A stretch of 64,000 nt of DNA from Microbacterium indicum DSM 19969 (GCF_000422385.1 NZ_AULR01000002.1:372001-436000), one strand, 5' to 3'. Positions 43,230 to 51,219 are shown, counted from the first letter of the stretch. A program made the numbers and translations. Notes: generated from the sequence alone by a model not told the origin.

Positions 43230-45208
43230 GCGGCGGCCGCCTCGGGGTCGCTCATCACCTGCTGCTTCGACTCGATGAGCCCCGTGACGAACGCCACGGC
43301 CTCGTCGATCGGGACGCCGTTGCGCTGCGACCCGTCGCGGAAGCGGAACGACACCGTGCCGGCCTCGCGGTCGGTCTCGCCCGCGATGAGCTGGAGCGGC
43401 GTCTTGGCCGTCGAGTGCGTGCGGATCTTCTTCTGCATGCGGTCATCGCTCGCGTCGAGCTCGGCGCGGACGCCTGCGCGACGCAGCCGGTCGACGACGC
43501 CGCCGAGGTAGTCGGCGTACTCGTTCGCGACGGGTATGCCGACGACCTGCACGGGTGCGAGCCACACGGGGAACTCGCCCGCGTAGTGCTCGAGGAGGAT
43601 CGCGAAGAAGCGCTCGATGGATCCGAACAGAGCGCGGTGGATCATGATCGGCCGCTGCTTCGTGCCGTCGGCCGCCGCGTACTCGAGGCCGAAGCGCTCG
43701 GGCAGGTTGAAGTCGACCTGCACCGTCGACAGCTGCCACGAGCGCCCGAGCGCGTCGGTGACCTTGAGGTCGATCTTCGGCCCGTAGAAGGCGGCCTCGC
43801 CCGGCTCCTCGACGAGGTCGAGGCCCGTCGCCTGCGCGACGCGGCGCAGCGCGTCGGTCGCGACGTCCCAGACCTCCTCCTCGCCGATCCACTTCGACTT
43901 CTCGTCGTCGCGCATCGAGAGCTCGAGGCGGAAGTCGCTGAGGCCGAAGTCCTTGAGCAGCGAGAGCACGAACTCGAGGACCCGCGTCGCCTCCTCCTCG
44001 AGCTGCTCGCGCGCGACGAAGAGGTGCGCGTCGTCCTGCGTGAATCCGCGGACGCGCGTCAGGCCGTGCAGCGCGCCCGAGAGCTCGTTGCGGTAGACGG
44101 TGCCGTTCTCGGCGAGGCGGAGCGGCAGATCCCGGTAGCTGCGCGCGCGCTCCTTGTAGATCAGGATGTGCATCGGGCAGTTCATGGGCTTGAGGTAGTA
44201 GTCGGCGCCCTGCTTCGTGACGTTGCCCTCGTCGTCGCGCTCCTCGTCCATGCGGATGGGGGGCCAGATCCCGTCGGCGTACGTCGCCAGGTGGCCCGAC
44301 TTCGCGAAGAGATCGCCCTTCGTGATGTGGGGCGTGTAGACGTAGGTGTAGCCGTTCTCGATGTGACGGCGGCGCGCGTGCTGCTCCATCTCGCCGCGGA
44401 CGAGCCCGCCGCGGGGGTGCCAGACGCTGAGGCCGGATCCGAGCTCGTCGGGGAACGAGAAGAGGTCGAGCTCGCGGCCGAGCTTGCGGTGATCGCGCTT
44501 CTCGGCCTCGGCGAGGCGGTCCTTGTACGCGACGAGGTCGTCCTTCGACGGCCACGCGGTGCCGTAGATGCGCTGCAGCTGCGGGTTCTTCTCGCTGCCG
44601 CGCCAGTAGGCACCCGCGACGCGCATGATGTCCCAGCCGTTGCCGATGAGCCGCGTGTTGGGGATGTGCGGGCCGCGGCAGAGGTCCTTCCACACCGTCT
44701 CGCCCGTCTTCGGGTCGACGTTGTTGTAGATCGTGAGCTCGCCCGCGCCGACCTCGACGCTCGCGCCCTCGGCCGCCTCCTTCTTGCCGCCCTTGAGCCC
44801 GATGAGCTCGAGCTTGAAGGGCTCGTCGGCGAGCTCGGCGCGCGCCTCCTCGTCGGTGACGACGCGGCGCACGAAGCGCTGGCCGGCCTTGACGATGCGC
44901 TGCATCTCCTTCTTGATCGCCTTGAGCGAATCGGGGGTGAAGGGCTCGGCGACCTGGAAGTCGTAGTAGAAGCCGTCGGTGACGGGCGGGCCGATGCCGA
45001 GGTTCGACTGCGCGTCGACCGCCTGGACCGCCTGCGCCATGACGTGGGCCGTGGAGTGGCGGAGGATCGCGAGGCCGTCCTCGCTGTCGATCGTGACCGG
45101 CGTCGTCGTCTGCCCCTCGGTGACCTCCGTCGCGAGGTCCTTCAGATCGCCGTCGACGCGCATGGCGACGACGGACCGTTCGGGGTACAGATCAAATCCA
45201 GTGGTCAC
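43226..45208 (-). CDS. thrS: threonine--tRNA ligase
   Basis: ThrRS charges tRNA-Thr and edits Ser-tRNA-Thr. The 660-residue protein has a TGS-like N-terminus, the editing domain with [11 protein letters not shown], the class II core with [22 protein letters not shown] (shown in part) and the anticodon-binding domain ending near [12 protein letters not shown]. The GTG start has TAGGAT 6 bases upstream and no ribosome binding site. I saw no T-box leader, since there is only a short gap upstream. Confidence 0.97.
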   Translation of the reverse strand: MTTGFDLYPERSVVAMRVDGDLKDLATEVTEGQTTTPVTIDSEDGLAILRHSTAHVMAQAVQAVDAQSNLGIGPPVTDGFYYDFQVAEPFTPDSLKAIKKEMQRIVKAGQRFVRRVVTDEEARAELADEPFKLELIGLKGGKKEAAEGASVEVGAGELTIYNNVDPKTGETVWKDLCRGPHIPNTRLIGNGWDIMRVAGAYWRGSEKNPQLQRIYGTAWPSKDDLVAYKDRLAEAEKRDHRKLGRELDLFSFPDELGSGLSVWHPRGGLVRGEMEQHARRRHIENGYTYVYTPHITKGDLFAKSGHLATYADGIWPPIRMDEERDDEGNVTKQGADYYLKPMNCPMHILIYKERARSYRDLPLRLAENGTVYRNELSGALHGLTRVRGFTQDDAHLFVAREQLEEEATRVLEFVLSLLKDFGLSDFRLELSMRDDEKSKWIGEEEVWDVATDALRRVAQATGLDLVEEPGEAAFYGPKIDLKVTDALGRSWQLSTVQVDFNLPERFGLEYAAADGTKQRPIMIHRALFGSIERFFAILLEHYAGEFPVWLAPVQVVGIPVANEYADYLGGVVDRLRRAGVRAELDASDDRMQKKIRTHSTAKTPLQLIAGETDREAGTVSFRFRDGSQRNGVPIDEAVAFVTGLIESKQQVMSDPEAAAA

Positions 45209-45214
45209 CGGACC

Positions 45215-45220
45215 ATCCTA
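45215..45220 (-). promoter_or_regulatory. leaderless promoter of thrS (-10 TAGGAT)
   Basis: TAGGAT on the minus strand, 6 bases before the GTG start of thrS. Confidence 0.55.
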
Positions 45221-45240
45221 TTCGCCCCGCGCCCGGCGCC

Positions 45241-45612
45241 CTACGCCGGGAGGGCGCGGCCGAACATCTGCGCCGTCGCGCGGGCGCTCGGCGCTCCCGC
45301 GTCGAGGTCGGCGCCGGCCGCGACGAGAGCGGCGACCACGTCTTCCGCCCCCTTGAAGACGGCGCCGGCGACGGGCGACTGACCCCGGTCGTTGAGCCGG
45401 TTCGGGTCGGCGCCCGCGGCGAGGAGGCCCGCGACGAGAGCCGCGTGTCCGTTGTATGCCGCGAGCATGAGGAGCGTGTCGCCCTTGGCGTCGGTGAGGT
45501 CGGCGTCGACGCCCTGGTCGAGGTACGCGAGGAGGGACTCGTCGCCCGCGCGGGCCAGGTCGAACAGGCGGTTGGCGAACTCCACGACGTCGTCGGGCAT
45601 CGATTCGGGCAT
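45241..45612 (-). CDS. ankyrin-repeat protein
   Basis: A 123-residue protein almost wholly built of three to four ankyrin repeats, with the typical GDTLLMLAAYNGHAALVAGL and VAALVAAGADLD segments. There is no signal peptide or other domain, so a cytoplasmic binding protein is likely. Related small ankyrin proteins occur beside thrS in some actinobacteria, but the partner is unknown. I start at the ATG with a leaderless TACGCT promoter; an internal ATG 12 bases on is possible. Confidence 0.85.
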   Translation of the reverse strand: MPESMPDDVVEFANRLFDLARAGDESLLAYLDQGVDADLTDAKGDTLLMLAAYNGHAALVAGLLAAGADPNRLNDRGQSPVAGAVFKGAEDVVAALVAAGADLDAGAPSARATAQMFGRALPA

Positions 45613-45618
45613 GCACCC

Positions 45619-45624
45619 AGCGTA
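45619..45624 (-). promoter_or_regulatory. leaderless promoter of the ankyrin gene (-10 TACGCT)
   Basis: TACGCT on the minus strand, 6 bases before the ATG at 45612. Confidence 0.5.
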
Positions 45625-45647
45625 GGGCGCGGCGCCGGGGATGCAGA

Positions 45648-45685
45648 GAGGCCCCGGCGGGATCCGAGGATCCGGCCGGGGCCTC
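45648..45685 (-). terminator. terminator of the minus-strand tRNA cluster
   Basis: Arms of 18 bases (45648-45665 and 45668-45685) with one mismatch pair GAGGCCCCGGC with GCCGGGGCCTC and GGATCC with itself. It lies 4 bases after the encoded CCA of the last tRNA-Gly. Confidence 0.75.
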
Positions 45686-45689
45686 CCGG

Positions 45690-45765
45690 TGGAGCGGATG
45701 ACGAGACTCGAACTCGCGACCCTCACCTTGGCAAGGTGATGCGCTACCAGCTGCGCTACATCCGC
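45690..45765 (-). tRNA. tRNA-Gly(GCC), CCA encoded
   Basis: The minus strand starts GCGGATGTAGCGCAGCTGG, with anticodon loop CTTGCCAAG (anticodon GCC), T-arm GAGTTCGAGTCTC and acceptor CATCCGC followed by TCCA. It is the only tRNA here with an encoded CCA, and the last of the four-gene minus-strand cluster. Confidence 0.95.
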
Positions 45766-45798
45766 GGATGGAAAAGCCCCCGTCTCCGGGGGCATCCG

Positions 45799-45870
45799 TG
45801 CGCGATACTGGGATCGAACCAGTGACCTCTTCCGTGTCAGGGAAGCGCGCTACCGCTGCGCCAATCGCGC
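45799..45870 (-). tRNA. tRNA-Val(GAC)
   Basis: The minus strand starts GCGCGATTGGCGCAGC, with anticodon loop CCTGACACG (anticodon GAC), T-arm CTGGTTCGATCCCAG and acceptor ATCGCGC plus A. No CCA is encoded. Confidence 0.95.
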
Positions 45871-45895
45871 TCATGAGAGCTGTTCAGTTGTGGAG

Positions 45896-45966
45896 AGGTG
45901 GCGACGGGATTCGAACCCGTGTAAACGGCTTTGCAGGCCGGTGCCTAGCCTCTCGGCCACGCCACC
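45896..45966 (-). tRNA. tRNA-Cys(GCA)
   Basis: The minus strand starts GGTGGCGTGGCCGAGAGG, with anticodon loop CCTGCAAAG (anticodon GCA), T-arm CGGGTTCGAATCCCG and acceptor CGCCACC plus T. No CCA is encoded. Confidence 0.95.
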
Positions 45967-45970
45967 GTGG

Positions 45971-45987
45971 GTGGGATTCGAACCCGC
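45971..45987 (-). repeat. isolated tRNA T-arm (tRNA remnant)
   Basis: GCGGGTTCGAATCCCAC on the minus strand is a T-arm with a canonical TTCGAAT loop and a 5-base stem with one C-A mismatch. No anticodon or D-arm accompanies it in the 53-base spacer between tRNA-Gly and tRNA-Cys, so it looks like the leftover of a deleted or rearranged tRNA. Confidence 0.55.
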
Positions 45988-46019
45988 ATGCGTCCCGACG
46001 TGAATCGAGGCCACACTCG

Positions 46020-46092
46020 AGCGGATGACGAGACTCGAACTCGCGACCCTCACCTTGGCAAGGTGATGCGCTACCAACTGCGCTACATCCGC
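46020..46092 (-). tRNA. tRNA-Gly(GCC), second copy without CCA
   Basis: Identical in the body to the copy at 45690-45765 except for one D-loop base (CAGTTGG against CAGCTGG). The acceptor CATCCGC is followed by TCG, so CCA is not encoded. It is the first gene of the minus-strand tRNA cluster. Confidence 0.95.
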
Positions 46093-46130
46093 ATTTCGTT
46101 TCCGCCGCTTCCGCGCCGGGCACTTGAACT

Positions 46131-46136
46131 ACATTA
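46131..46136 (-). promoter_or_regulatory. -10 element (TAATGT) of the tRNA cluster
   Basis: TAATGT on the minus strand lies 38 bases before the first tRNA-Gly, with TTTGGC 18 bases further up as a weak -35. The rest of the gap 46137-46239 is GC-rich and I see nothing else in it. Confidence 0.45.
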
Positions 46137-46239
46137 GCCCAACCCCGCGCCCCCGCCAAACCGCGGCGGGTCTCCGGGCGTGTCCCGGCGCGACACCCCC
46201 GGGTCGCCACCCCGTTCCCGACTATCCGGATCCGTCCTG

Positions 46240-46245
46240 TAGTAT
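46240..46245 (+). promoter_or_regulatory. -10 element (TAGTAT) of tRNA-Val
   Basis: TAGTAT stands 36 bases before the plus-strand tRNA-Val. No good -35 is seen. Confidence 0.45.
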
Positions 46246-46281
46246 CGACTCTTGTGCCGCTCCGGCGGCGCAGCTCTCTAC

Positions 46282-46355
46282 GGGCGATTGGCGCAGTTGG
46301 TTAGCGCGCTTCGTTCACACCGAAGAGGTCGTGGGTTCGAGTCCCGCATCGCCCA
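46282..46355 (+). tRNA. tRNA-Val(CAC)
   Basis: It starts GGGCGATTGGCGCAGTTGG, with anticodon loop GTTCACACC (anticodon CAC), T-arm GTGGGTTCGAGTCCCGC and acceptor ATCGCCC plus A. No CCA is encoded. It is alone on the plus strand, divergent from the four-tRNA cluster. Confidence 0.95.
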
Positions 46356-46362
46356 CAGAGTG

Positions 46363-46406
46363 AAGGTCCCCCGGATCGCGATTCCCATCGCAGCCCGGGG
46401 GACCTT
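46363..46406 (+). terminator. terminator after tRNA-Val
   Basis: A perfect 12-base inverted repeat AAGGTCCCCCGG (46363-46374) with 46395-46406 lies 8 bases past the tRNA, followed by TCGTCGTCT. It may also stop transcription from the convergent PemK-like gene. Confidence 0.75.
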
Positions 46407-46421
46407 TCGTCGTCTGCGGGA

Positions 46422-46988
46422 TCAGGCGGCCCGCCACCCGTAGCGGCGCCCGAGCTCCGCCGCCACCCGCGTGAAGCGCTCGAGGTCGAGAGCGGCGGCC
46501 TCGCGCCGCAGCCCGTCCACGGGAACGGAGTAGAGCTGATCGAGGTCGACCCACGACTCGCGCCCCTGGGCATCCCAGGGGCCGGAGCCGAGGGCGAAGT
46601 ACTCGCGGTCACCGTGGTGCGACCTGCTCGTGAACTTGACGGCGTACACGCGCCCCGCGGGGCCGTTCGCGACGACGAGCACGGGGCGGTCCTTCCCGCG
46701 GCCGTCGTTCTCGGCGTACGGCACCCAGGTCCACACGATCTCGCCCGCGTCGGCGTCGCCGTCGCGCTCGGGACTGTACGAGAGGCGCAGCGACCGCACC
46801 GACCGCGGGTCGACCTCGACCGTGACGTCGCCCGCGGGCGCCGGCACCGATCCGTCGCTCCCCTGCTGCGCCCTGGGGGCGGGCCACGCCGCCGTCGACG
46901 CGGGCTTCCTCTTCGAGCTCTTCAGGGCCGACGCCGCGACGTCCAGCCCGACCGACAGCAGCCGGCTCCAGATTCCTTTTCTCGCCAC
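46422..46988 (-). CDS. PemK/MazF-like protein with N-terminal extension
   Basis: The C-terminal half of this 188-residue protein matches the PemK/MazF fold: GEIVWTWVPYAEND, then GKDRPVLVVAN and VYAVKFTSRSHH, followed by ESWVDLDQLYSVPVDGL. MazF toxins are mRNA endoribonucleases, but actinobacterial relatives with an extra N-terminal region of about 80 residues occur alone and may not be toxins. No antitoxin gene is next to it. The GTG start (VARKGIW) follows a leaderless TAGTGT; a TTG 6 bases earlier is the alternative. Confidence 0.7.
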   Translation of the reverse strand: MARKGIWSRLLSVGLDVAASALKSSKRKPASTAAWPAPRAQQGSDGSVPAPAGDVTVEVDPRSVRSLRLSYSPERDGDADAGEIVWTWVPYAENDGRGKDRPVLVVANGPAGRVYAVKFTSRSHHGDREYFALGSGPWDAQGRESWVDLDQLYSVPVDGLRREAAALDLERFTRVAAELGRRYGWRAA

Positions 46989-46994
46989 GCGCAA

Positions 46995-47000
46995 ACACTA
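46995..47000 (-). promoter_or_regulatory. leaderless promoter of the PemK-like gene (-10 TAGTGT)
   Basis: TAGTGT on the minus strand, 6 bases before GTG 46988. Confidence 0.5.
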
Positions 47001-47032
47001 CGGGGCGCCGCCTCCGAAGAGACGACGCCCCG
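47001..47032 (-). terminator. weak hairpin after amt
   Basis: CGGGGCG (47001-47007) pairs with CGCCCCG (47026-47032) across an 18-base loop, 22 bases past the amt stop and followed by TAGTGTTTG. It abuts the next promoter. Confidence 0.35.
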
Positions 47033-47054
47033 CGAGCGTTCGGGAAGGTGCGGA

Positions 47055-48302
47055 TCAGCGCTCGGCGAGCGCGTAGCCGTCCTCGCCGTGGACCGACACG
47101 TCGACGCCGGCGATCTCGTCCTCGTTCTTCACGCGGAAGCCGATCGTCTTGTCGATGATCCAGCCGAGCACGAAGGCCACGACGAACGAGTACACGAGGA
47201 CCGCGACCGAGCTGATCAGCTGCACGACGAGCTGCTTGTAGTCGCCGCCCGTGAAGAGGCCCGTGTCGATGGCCGCGAAGCCGAGATAGAGCGTTCCGAT
47301 GAGGCCGCCGACCAGGTGGACGCCGACGACATCGAGCGAGTCGTCGTAGCCGAGCTTCCACTTGAGCTCGACGGCGAGAGCGCAGACCACACCGGCGATG
47401 AGGCCGAGGATGATTGCGGTGCCCGGCGTGAGGTTCGCACAGGCCGGGGTGATCGCGACGAGACCCGCGACGGCGCCCGAGGCGGCGCCGACCGAGGTCG
47501 ACTTGCCGTCCTTGATCTTCTCGACGACGATCCAGCCGATGATCGCGGCGGCGGGGCACACGAGGGTGTTGACGATGATGAGGCCCGTGCCCGTGCCGCC
47601 GTCCTCGCCGAGCGGGGCGGCCGTGACGCCGGCGTTGAAGCCGAACCAGCCGAACCAGAGGATCGCCGCTCCGAGCATCACGAGCGGGACGTTGTGCGGG
47701 CGGTTGATGCCCTTCTGGAAGCCGACGCGCTTGCCGAGGACGAGCGCCAGCGCGAGCGCGGCGGCACCGGCGTTGATGTGGACCGCGGTGCCGCCCGCCC
47801 AGTCGATGACCGCGACGCCCGAGTCCTCGCCGAACATCAGCGAGCCGAGGTTGATGATCCAGCCGTCGACCCAGACCCATGCGGCGACGGGGAAGTAGAC
47901 GAGCGTGGCCCAGATGCCCGCGAAGAGCATCCACGGCCAGAACTTGGCGCGGTCGGCGATGGCGCCCGAGATGAGCGCGACCGTGATGATCGCGAAGGTC
48001 GCCGCGAACACGACGTTGATGAGGCCCTCACCCGTCGCGTCGGAGTCGACGGTCGACTGGAGGCCGAAGTCGGCGAAGGGGTTCCCGGAGAACGCCCCGG
48101 GGCCGCCGATGTTGTTGTACATGCTGAAGCCGAACAGCACGTAGAGCACGGCGATGAGGCCCATCGAGCCGAAGCTCAGCATCATCATGCTGACGACGCT
48201 CTTGGCCTTGACGAGGCCGCCGTAGAAGAGGGCGACGCCGGGCGTCATGAAGAGAACGAGAGCGGTGGCGATGATCAGCCACGCGAGTTGACCGCTGTCC
48301 AT
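47055..48302 (-). CDS. amt: ammonium transporter Amt
   Basis: Amt is a trimeric membrane channel for ammonium uptake. The 415-residue protein has about 11 transmembrane helices, the pore histidine segments GTAVHINAGAAALAL and DVVGVHLVGGLIG, and the conserved LWFGWFGFNAG and ACANLTPG. GAGGA precedes ATG 48302 (MDSGQLAWL); an upstream in-frame start is less likely. A PII gene (glnK) normally follows amt but is absent here. The promoter carries a GlnR-like site, so nitrogen control is likely. Confidence 0.95.
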   Translation of the reverse strand: MDSGQLAWLIIATALVLFMTPGVALFYGGLVKAKSVVSMMMLSFGSMGLIAVLYVLFGFSMYNNIGGPGAFSGNPFADFGLQSTVDSDATGEGLINVVFAATFAIITVALISGAIADRAKFWPWMLFAGIWATLVYFPVAAWVWVDGWIINLGSLMFGEDSGVAVIDWAGGTAVHINAGAAALALALVLGKRVGFQKGINRPHNVPLVMLGAAILWFGWFGFNAGVTAAPLGEDGGTGTGLIIVNTLVCPAAAIIGWIVVEKIKDGKSTSVGAASGAVAGLVAITPACANLTPGTAIILGLIAGVVCALAVELKWKLGYDDSLDVVGVHLVGGLIGTLYLGFAAIDTGLFTGGDYKQLVVQLISSVAVLVYSFVVAFVLGWIIDKTIGFRVKNEDEIAGVDVSVHGEDGYALAER

Positions 48303-48375
48303 GGTGGTCCTCACTGGTTTCGGGTATTGGTGCACCGGTGAGCTGTGGTCGACATGGAGCGCTCGACCGGATCTG

Positions 48376-48463
48376 AATATCGTGACGTGCGCGATGATCC
48401 GGGGCGTTCTGTGCGCATTTCCGTGGTGTTACACGGATGCCGTGGGAGTAAACGCTGTGTTTC
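48376..48463 (-). promoter_or_regulatory. amt promoter with GlnR-like half-sites
   Basis: On the minus strand GTAAC-n6-GAAAT (48432-48417) fits the actinobacterial GlnR box gTnAC-n6-GaAAC, and GAAAC-n6-TTTAC (48463-48448) lies 15 bases upstream. GATATT at 48381-48376 is a likely -10, placing the box at about -48 to -63, a normal activator position. The rest of the 196-base gap up to zapE shows nothing further. Confidence 0.6.
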
Positions 48464-48498
48464 GACGCCCTGGGGGCAGTCGATGGGAATCTCCGGAC

Positions 48499-49533
48499 TC
48501 AGGCGTGCGTCGACGCCACGAGTCGCGAGATCGCGCGCAGATACTTCTTGCGGTAGCCGCCCGCGAGCATCTCGGGCGAGAAGACGTCGTCGAGCGGCGC
48601 GCCCGTCGCACGGATCGGCAGCTCGGCGTCGTACACGCGGTCGACGAACGCGACGAACCGCAGCGCCTCGGACTGGTCGGACAGCTGATGCACGCCGCGG
48701 AGGCCCACGACGTCGACGCCGTCGACGAGGCGGGCGTAGCGCGAGGGGTGCACGACCGCGAGGTGCGCGACGAGGTCGTCGAACGCGTCGTCGGACGCGG
48801 TTCCGGCCGACGCGAGCGCGTCGTCGTAGTCGGATCCCTCGAGGACGACCGCGCCTCCCGTCGTCGAGCGCTGCCGGAAGTCGACGCCGTCGATCCGGGT
48901 CGTCTCGAAGCTGTCGGACATGCCCTGGATCTCGCGGAGGAAGTCCTGCGCGGCGAAGCGTCCCTCGCCCAAAGCGTTGGGCGGCGTGTTGCTCGTCGCC
49001 GCGAGGCGCGTGCCGCTCGCGACGAGCTCGCCGAGGAGGCGCGTCATGACCATGGTGTCGCCCGGGTCGTCGAGCTCGAACTCGTCGATGCAGAGCAGAG
49101 CCGACCCGCGCAGCAGCTCGACGGCGTTGCGGTAGCCGAGTGCGCCCACGAGGGCCGTGTACTGGATGAACGATCCGAAGTGCTTCCGCGGCGACGGCAC
49201 CGCGTGGTAGATCGCCGCGAGCAGGTGGGTCTTGCCGACGCCGAATCCGCCGTCGAGGTACACGCCGGGCTTCTGCGCGGGCGCCGCCTGACCCTTCTTC
49301 CGCCCGAAGGAGAAGAGGCCGCGGCGCTCCACGGGCACGGATCCGCCGGCCGCGAAGGCGCGCAGCCGCTCCTTCGCCTCCTCCTGCGACGGGTACGCCG
49401 CGTCGACGCGGTAGCTGTCGAAGGTCGCGCCGTCGAACTGCGGCGGCGTGACGAGGCTCTGGAGCATCTCCTCGCCCGTGAGCTGCGGGTGTCGCTCGGA
49501 GAGCTGGACGAGGGTTGCGGTCGGCGCGGTCAT
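48499..49533 (-). CDS. zapE: cell division protein ZapE (AFG1-like ATPase)
   Basis: A 344-residue AAA-type ATPase with Walker A GGFGVGKTH, Walker B LLCIDEFELDDPGD and LAATSNTPPNALGEGRF. In Escherichia coli ZapE acts on the Z-ring; the actinobacterial role is not established. I start at MTAPTATLV with a TACCAT -10 eight bases upstream, rather than a TTG 9 bases earlier. It is divergent from sufE. Confidence 0.88.
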   Translation of the reverse strand: MTAPTATLVQLSERHPQLTGEEMLQSLVTPPQFDGATFDSYRVDAAYPSQEEAKERLRAFAAGGSVPVERRGLFSFGRKKGQAAPAQKPGVYLDGGFGVGKTHLLAAIYHAVPSPRKHFGSFIQYTALVGALGYRNAVELLRGSALLCIDEFELDDPGDTMVMTRLLGELVASGTRLAATSNTPPNALGEGRFAAQDFLREIQGMSDSFETTRIDGVDFRQRSTTGGAVVLEGSDYDDALASAGTASDDAFDDLVAHLAVVHPSRYARLVDGVDVVGLRGVHQLSDQSEALRFVAFVDRVYDAELPIRATGAPLDDVFSPEMLAGGYRKKYLRAISRLVASTHA

Positions 49534-49541
49534 CGCCAGCA

Positions 49542-49547
49542 ATGGTA
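49542..49547 (-). promoter_or_regulatory. leaderless promoter of zapE (-10 TACCAT)
   Basis: TACCAT on the minus strand ends 8 bases before ATG 49533; no ribosome binding site is seen. Confidence 0.45.
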
Positions 49548-49579
49548 CGGCGCGCCGCGGGCACCCGGATCCACCGTCC

Positions 49580-49585
49580 TATCGT
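49580..49585 (+). promoter_or_regulatory. promoter of sufE (-10 TATCGT)
   Basis: TATCGT ends 7 bases before the sufE ATG. The intervening GGGGAGC could also act as a ribosome binding site. Confidence 0.45.
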
Positions 49586-49592
49586 GGGGAGC

Positions 49593-50024
49593 ATGACCGG
49601 ATCGATCCCCTCCCCCCTGGCCGAGATCCGTGACGACCTGCTCGCGCTCGAGACGCCCGACCGGCTGGAGCTCCTCGTCGAGCTCGGCGGCGAGCTCGCC
49701 CCGGCCCGCGAGCCCTACGCGTCGGACCCGACGGCCGCCGAGCGCGTGACGGAGTGCCAGTCGCCCGTGTACGTCGCGGTCGACGTCGCGGACGGGATCG
49801 TGACGCTCCACGCGATCGCCCCCGCCGAGGCCCCGACGACGCGCGGCTTCGCGGCCCTCCTCCAGCAGGGGGTGACGGGTCAGGCGGTCGCCGACGTGCT
49901 CGCGATCCCCGCCGACTTCCCGCAGACCCTGGGGCTCGAGCGGGTCGTCTCGCCCCTGCGGCTCTCGGGGATGGCCGGCATGCTGCGGCGCGTCAAGCGG
50001 CAGGTCGCCGCCCTCACGGCGTGA
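49593..50024 (+). CDS. sufE: SufE family protein
   Basis: SufE accepts persulfide sulfur from the cysteine desulfurase SufS for Fe-S cluster assembly. The 143-residue protein has the active-site cysteine in RVTECQSPVYV and the family's RLELLVELGGEL N-terminal segment. The sufBCDS genes are not in the window. Its last 11 bases overlap the end of the convergent hydrolase gene. Confidence 0.9.
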   Translation: MTGSIPSPLAEIRDDLLALETPDRLELLVELGGELAPAREPYASDPTAAERVTECQSPVYVAVDVADGIVTLHAIAPAEAPTTRGFAALLQQGVTGQAVADVLAIPADFPQTLGLERVVSPLRLSGMAGMLRRVKRQVAALTA

Positions 50025-51213
50025 CGATATCCTGCTCGATGAGCCACGAGCGCATCGTCTCGGCCCAGCGCGCCTCGTCGTAGTTCCAGAGCTTCGTGTG
50101 GCGCGCCTCCTTCCACGCCGAGAGCGTCACGAGGTCGGGCCGCGCCTCCGCGAGGCCGTGCGACGCGTCCGACGGGACGAAGCCGTCGTCGTCGCTGTGC
50201 ATCACGAGGATCGGCTGCCGCAGCTCGTCCGCTCGCCGGACGACGTCGAGGTCGTTGAGCGAGATCGACTCGCCCGAGCGCACGACGCGCGACCACCCCG
50301 GCATGGTGAGCTGCCGGATCGCGACGTGCGTCACGGGCGAAGGCACGTGCAGCGCGCGCGCCTGGAACCCGAGCACGAGCCGCCAGTCGACGACGGGCGA
50401 GTCGAGGATCAGCCCCGCGATCATGTCGCTCTGCGCCGAGTTCAGAGCCGTCTGGAGCGCGATCGCGCCGCCCATCGACCACCCCATGATGACGACGCGT
50501 CGCGCGCCGCGCGTGCGGGCGTACGCGATCGCGGCGTCGACGTCGCGCCACTCCGTCGCGCCGAGACCGTAGCGGCCCGACGACGACCGCGGCGCCTCGC
50601 CGTCGTTGCGGTACGACACCGTGAGGGTCGGGAGGCCCAGCGCGCGGAACACCGGGACGGCGCGCAGCACCTCGGCCCGGACGGTGCCGCGGCCGTGCAC
50701 CGCGATGACCCAGGTGTCGCGCGGACCGTCTCCCTCGGGAGGGAAGAACCAGGCGGGGCACTCCCCCACAGGCGCGCGCACCGTCACGTCGCGGAACGGG
50801 ACGTGCAGCTGCGCCGGCTCGTCGTAGTACCACCCTGAGAACGACGCCGCGCGCGCGATCCGCTCGCCCGACGCGATGTGCGTCAGCAGCTTGCGGGTCA
50901 CGGTGCGGTCGTCCTCGGCGACGACGGACCCGAGCTTGAGGTAGCCGCGGGATCCGTTGACGAACAGGCCGTATCGGCCGGGCAGCACCGTGTCCGGCGT
51001 GCGCCCCAGCGTGATGGTCTGCGCCGTGCGGGACACTGCGTGCACCTGCACGTCGGCGATGCGGCGCTGCTGCGGCGACACCGCCTTGCGGGCGATCGCG
51101 AAGGCGACCGCCGTGCCTCCCGCGACGACGCCGAGCGCGGCGACGCCCGCGAGGGCTGCGATCTCGGACAGGTGCGGGGCGTGTCCCGCGGCGCGCCTGG
51201 GGTCTCTCACCAC
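50014..51213 (-). CDS. alpha/beta hydrolase, membrane-anchored
   Basis: A 399-residue protein with one N-terminal hydrophobic helix (IAALAGVAALGVVAGGTAVAFA, about 18-39), an all-beta region of about 110 residues, and an alpha/beta hydrolase domain with nucleophile elbow GWSMGG, acid DSDD-type (MHSDDDGFVPS) and histidine (EARHTKLW). The substrate is unknown; an esterase or peptidase role is possible. The start is GTG 51213 with a leaderless TAGGCT. Confidence 0.82.
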   Translation of the reverse strand: MVRDPRRAAGHAPHLSEIAALAGVAALGVVAGGTAVAFAIARKAVSPQQRRIADVQVHAVSRTAQTITLGRTPDTVLPGRYGLFVNGSRGYLKLGSVVAEDDRTVTRKLLTHIASGERIARAASFSGWYYDEPAQLHVPFRDVTVRAPVGECPAWFFPPEGDGPRDTWVIAVHGRGTVRAEVLRAVPVFRALGLPTLTVSYRNDGEAPRSSSGRYGLGATEWRDVDAAIAYARTRGARRVVIMGWSMGGAIALQTALNSAQSDMIAGLILDSPVVDWRLVLGFQARALHVPSPVTHVAIRQLTMPGWSRVVRSGESISLNDLDVVRRADELRQPILVMHSDDDGFVPSDASHGLAEARPDLVTLSAWKEARHTKLWNYDEARWAETMRSWLIEQDIVTP

Positions 51214-51219
51214 GCGTTC

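Noticed and set aside
45209..45240. Possible T-box leader for thrS
   Set aside because: Only 32 bases separate thrS from the upstream gene and the promoter is leaderless, so there is no space for a T-box. The same holds for alaS.
45690..46355. tRNA cluster as an integration site with a mobile element
   Set aside because: No integrase, transposase or phage gene and no direct repeat of a tRNA 3' end was seen on either side; only one isolated T-arm is present.
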